This document shows positions 5,942-7,031 of a stretch of 7,031 nt of DNA, in pieces. Both the position numbers and the translations under genes were made by a program. Within the stretch, counting starts at the first letter, position 1. Every line of letters begins with the position of its first letter. The DNA is taken from the NCBI GenBank assembly GCA_041738285.1, contig JBGSQB010000093.1:1-7031 (forward strand), written 5' to 3'. The notes under the pieces are model-generated. The model made no database searches, was not told the origin of the DNA, and was given only the letters and a program-made list of their open reading frames with translations. Source of the stretch: SZUA-521 sp041738285 (GTDB taxonomy: Bacteria > Pseudomonadota > Gammaproteobacteria > Pseudomonadales > Azotimanducaceae).

Positions 5942-6970
5942 TCAGGTCTCGAGCGGCAGACCAGCTTCGCGCCACGCGGCGACGCCGCCATCGAGCGCCA
6001 CTGCGCGGTCGAACCCAAGGTCCTTCAGCGTGGCTGCGGCCAGCGTCGAAATGACGCCGAGTTCGCAATACACGACGATGCGCCGCTGCGGATCGGGCAG
6101 CATCGAGTTCACCCTCAGTTCCAATTGACCGCGCGGCAGGTGGACGGCGCGCGGTAAATGACCCGCATCGAACGCATCCTTCTCGCGCACGTCGAGCAGG
6201 ATCATTTCGCTGTCAGCGCTGCCAACCCTTCGGTTGACCTCGGTCATCGACATGAACGGCACCTGCTCCCGCGCCTGCGCGAGCAACTGGCTCACGGTTT
6301 TGCCGCCACTGCGATTGGTGCGCAACGCCTCGGTCAGATGCTTCGGCGCTTCGATGTCGAGCGCGCGCATCAAGGCAACGAACGAAGCCCGGTCCTTGCG
6401 CTGCAATCGCGCATTGCCCTGGATTTCAACGCCGAGGCGGGTCGATGAACGCCCCTTGTAGTCATGGGCTGGAAACACCTCGAGCGTGTCGGGAAGGCGA
6501 AGTAGCTTGCCGAACAGCGAGTCGTACAGTGAATCGGCGTCTCCAGTCGGAAGGTCCGTGCGGCCCGTGGCACCAATGAGCAAGGTGTCTCCGGTGAACA
6601 GTCGCTCGCCGACCTTGATCGACATGGAGTCTGACGTATGTCCCGGCGTATGCATGATCTCGAGGCGCAAGGTGCCAAGCGCGATGAGCTCACCGTCATC
6701 GACATGCATGGTCACGAACGGGGCGGGGCTTTCGCGATGCATCACGATCGGTACCGAGAGCATTTTGCCGAGCGCGCGACTGCCGGAGAAATGGTCCGCG
6801 TGGGTGTGGGTATCGATCGCGTAGTGGATCCGCAGGCCGTGATGGGTCGCGAAGGCGAGATATCGGTCGATTTGACTCTCTTCCGCATCGATGACCGCTG
6901 CGGCACATGTCTCCTCGCAGCCGATGATGTACGACAGGCAGCCACCCACGCGAATCTGCTCGAAATACAT
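5942..6970 (-). CDS. Persulfide dioxygenase-rhodanese fusion (ETHE1-like metallo-beta-lactamase fold)
   Basis: This 342-residue, two-domain, probably cytoplasmic protein likely oxidises glutathione persulfide to sulfite, with a sulfurtransferase domain passing sulfane sulfur. The N-terminal metallo-beta-lactamase domain (about 1-235) has THTHADH (H55, H57, D59, H60), HTPGHT with H111, FTGDTLLI with D128 and FPAHDYKG with H169. H55, H111 and D128 correspond to the mononuclear iron ligands of human ETHE1, and GATGRTDLPTGD (133-144) is typical of that group rather than of glyoxalase II. A C-terminal rhodanese domain (about 240-342) has LLDVRE.DAFDAGHLPRAVHLP and the active-site loop CELGVIS with C302. 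That loop has Ile where many rhodaneses have Arg. The start has a strong AGGAGG nine bases upstream. It is transcribed away from the right edge, convergent with puuB, and appears functionally separate from the polyamine genes. Confidence 0.87.
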   Translation of the reverse strand: MYFEQIRVGGCLSYIIGCEETCAAAVIDAEESQIDRYLAFATHHGLRIHYAIDTHTHADHFSGSRALGKMLSVPIVMHRESPAPFVTMHVDDGELIALGTLRLEIMHTPGHTSDSMSIKVGERLFTGDTLLIGATGRTDLPTGDADSLYDSLFGKLLRLPDTLEVFPAHDYKGRSSTRLGVEIQGNARLQRKDRASFVALMRALDIEAPKHLTEALRTNRSGGKTVSQLLAQAREQVPFMSMTEVNRRVGSADSEMILLDVREKDAFDAGHLPRAVHLPRGQLELRVNSMLPDPQRRIVVYCELGVISTLAAATLKDLGFDRAVALDGGVAAWREAGLPLET

Positions 6971-6979
6971 TGCAACTGT

Positions 6980-6985
6980 CCTCCT
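6980..6985 (-). promoter_or_regulatory. Consensus ribosome-binding site of the dioxygenase-rhodanese gene
   Basis: On the minus strand AGGAGG, a perfect Shine-Dalgarno, lies nine bases before the ATG at 6970. It is by far the strongest translation signal in the window. The remaining 46 bases to the right edge (6986-7031) show no convincing promoter or gene; they contain a tandem GTGTC pair at 6987-6996. Confidence 0.85.
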
Positions 6986-7031
6986 AGTGTCGTGTCCCGT
7001 AAGTGCCTGCCATTTCTGCGCGTCCCTCCGG

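Overview
The window is ordinary, tightly packed chromosomal DNA of a GC-rich proteobacterium. A gammaproteobacterium is most likely, because the polyamine genes read like their Pseudomonas and E. coli counterparts; that placement is inference from remembered family sequences. It holds six protein-coding genes, one of them cut by the left edge, and no RNA gene, CRISPR array, prophage gene or transposase. The longest stretch without a gene is the 96-base gap at 1765-1860.

Layout. (1) 1-696, minus: the first 232 residues of an HAD-IB phosphatase-like protein, probably the front half of an HAD/acyltransferase fusion. (2) 760-1764, plus: gpsA, divergent from gene 1 across 63 bases. (3) 1765-1860: a gap filled almost completely by a perfect 28-base inverted repeat, lying between the convergent ends of gpsA and spuC. 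(4) 1861-4567, minus: a two-gene operon, puuA then spuC, 10 bases apart, with the spuC ribosome-binding site overlapping the puuA stop. (5) 4568-4652: an 85-base divergent promoter region. (6) 4653-5924, plus: puuB. (7) 5942-6970, minus: a persulfide dioxygenase-rhodanese fusion, convergent with puuB; a 15-bp hairpin straddles the puuB stop codon.

How the genes work together. puuA, puuB and spuC form a polyamine (putrescine-type) catabolism locus: ATP-dependent gamma-glutamylation, FAD-dependent oxidation of the glutamylated amine, and PLP-dependent transamination. The aldehyde dehydrogenase (PuuC), gamma-glutamyl hydrolase (PuuD), transporter and regulator of the classical pathway are not in view. 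gpsA makes sn-glycerol 3-phosphate, the backbone precursor of phospholipids; if the HAD protein does carry a PlsC-type acyltransferase beyond the left edge, the first two genes would form a head-to-head lipid pair. The persulfide dioxygenase fusion is a separate sulfur-detoxification function.

I see no evidence of a wholly new biological system. The most unusual non-coding signals are the two palindromes at the two convergent gene junctions, which share a gapped sequence core.
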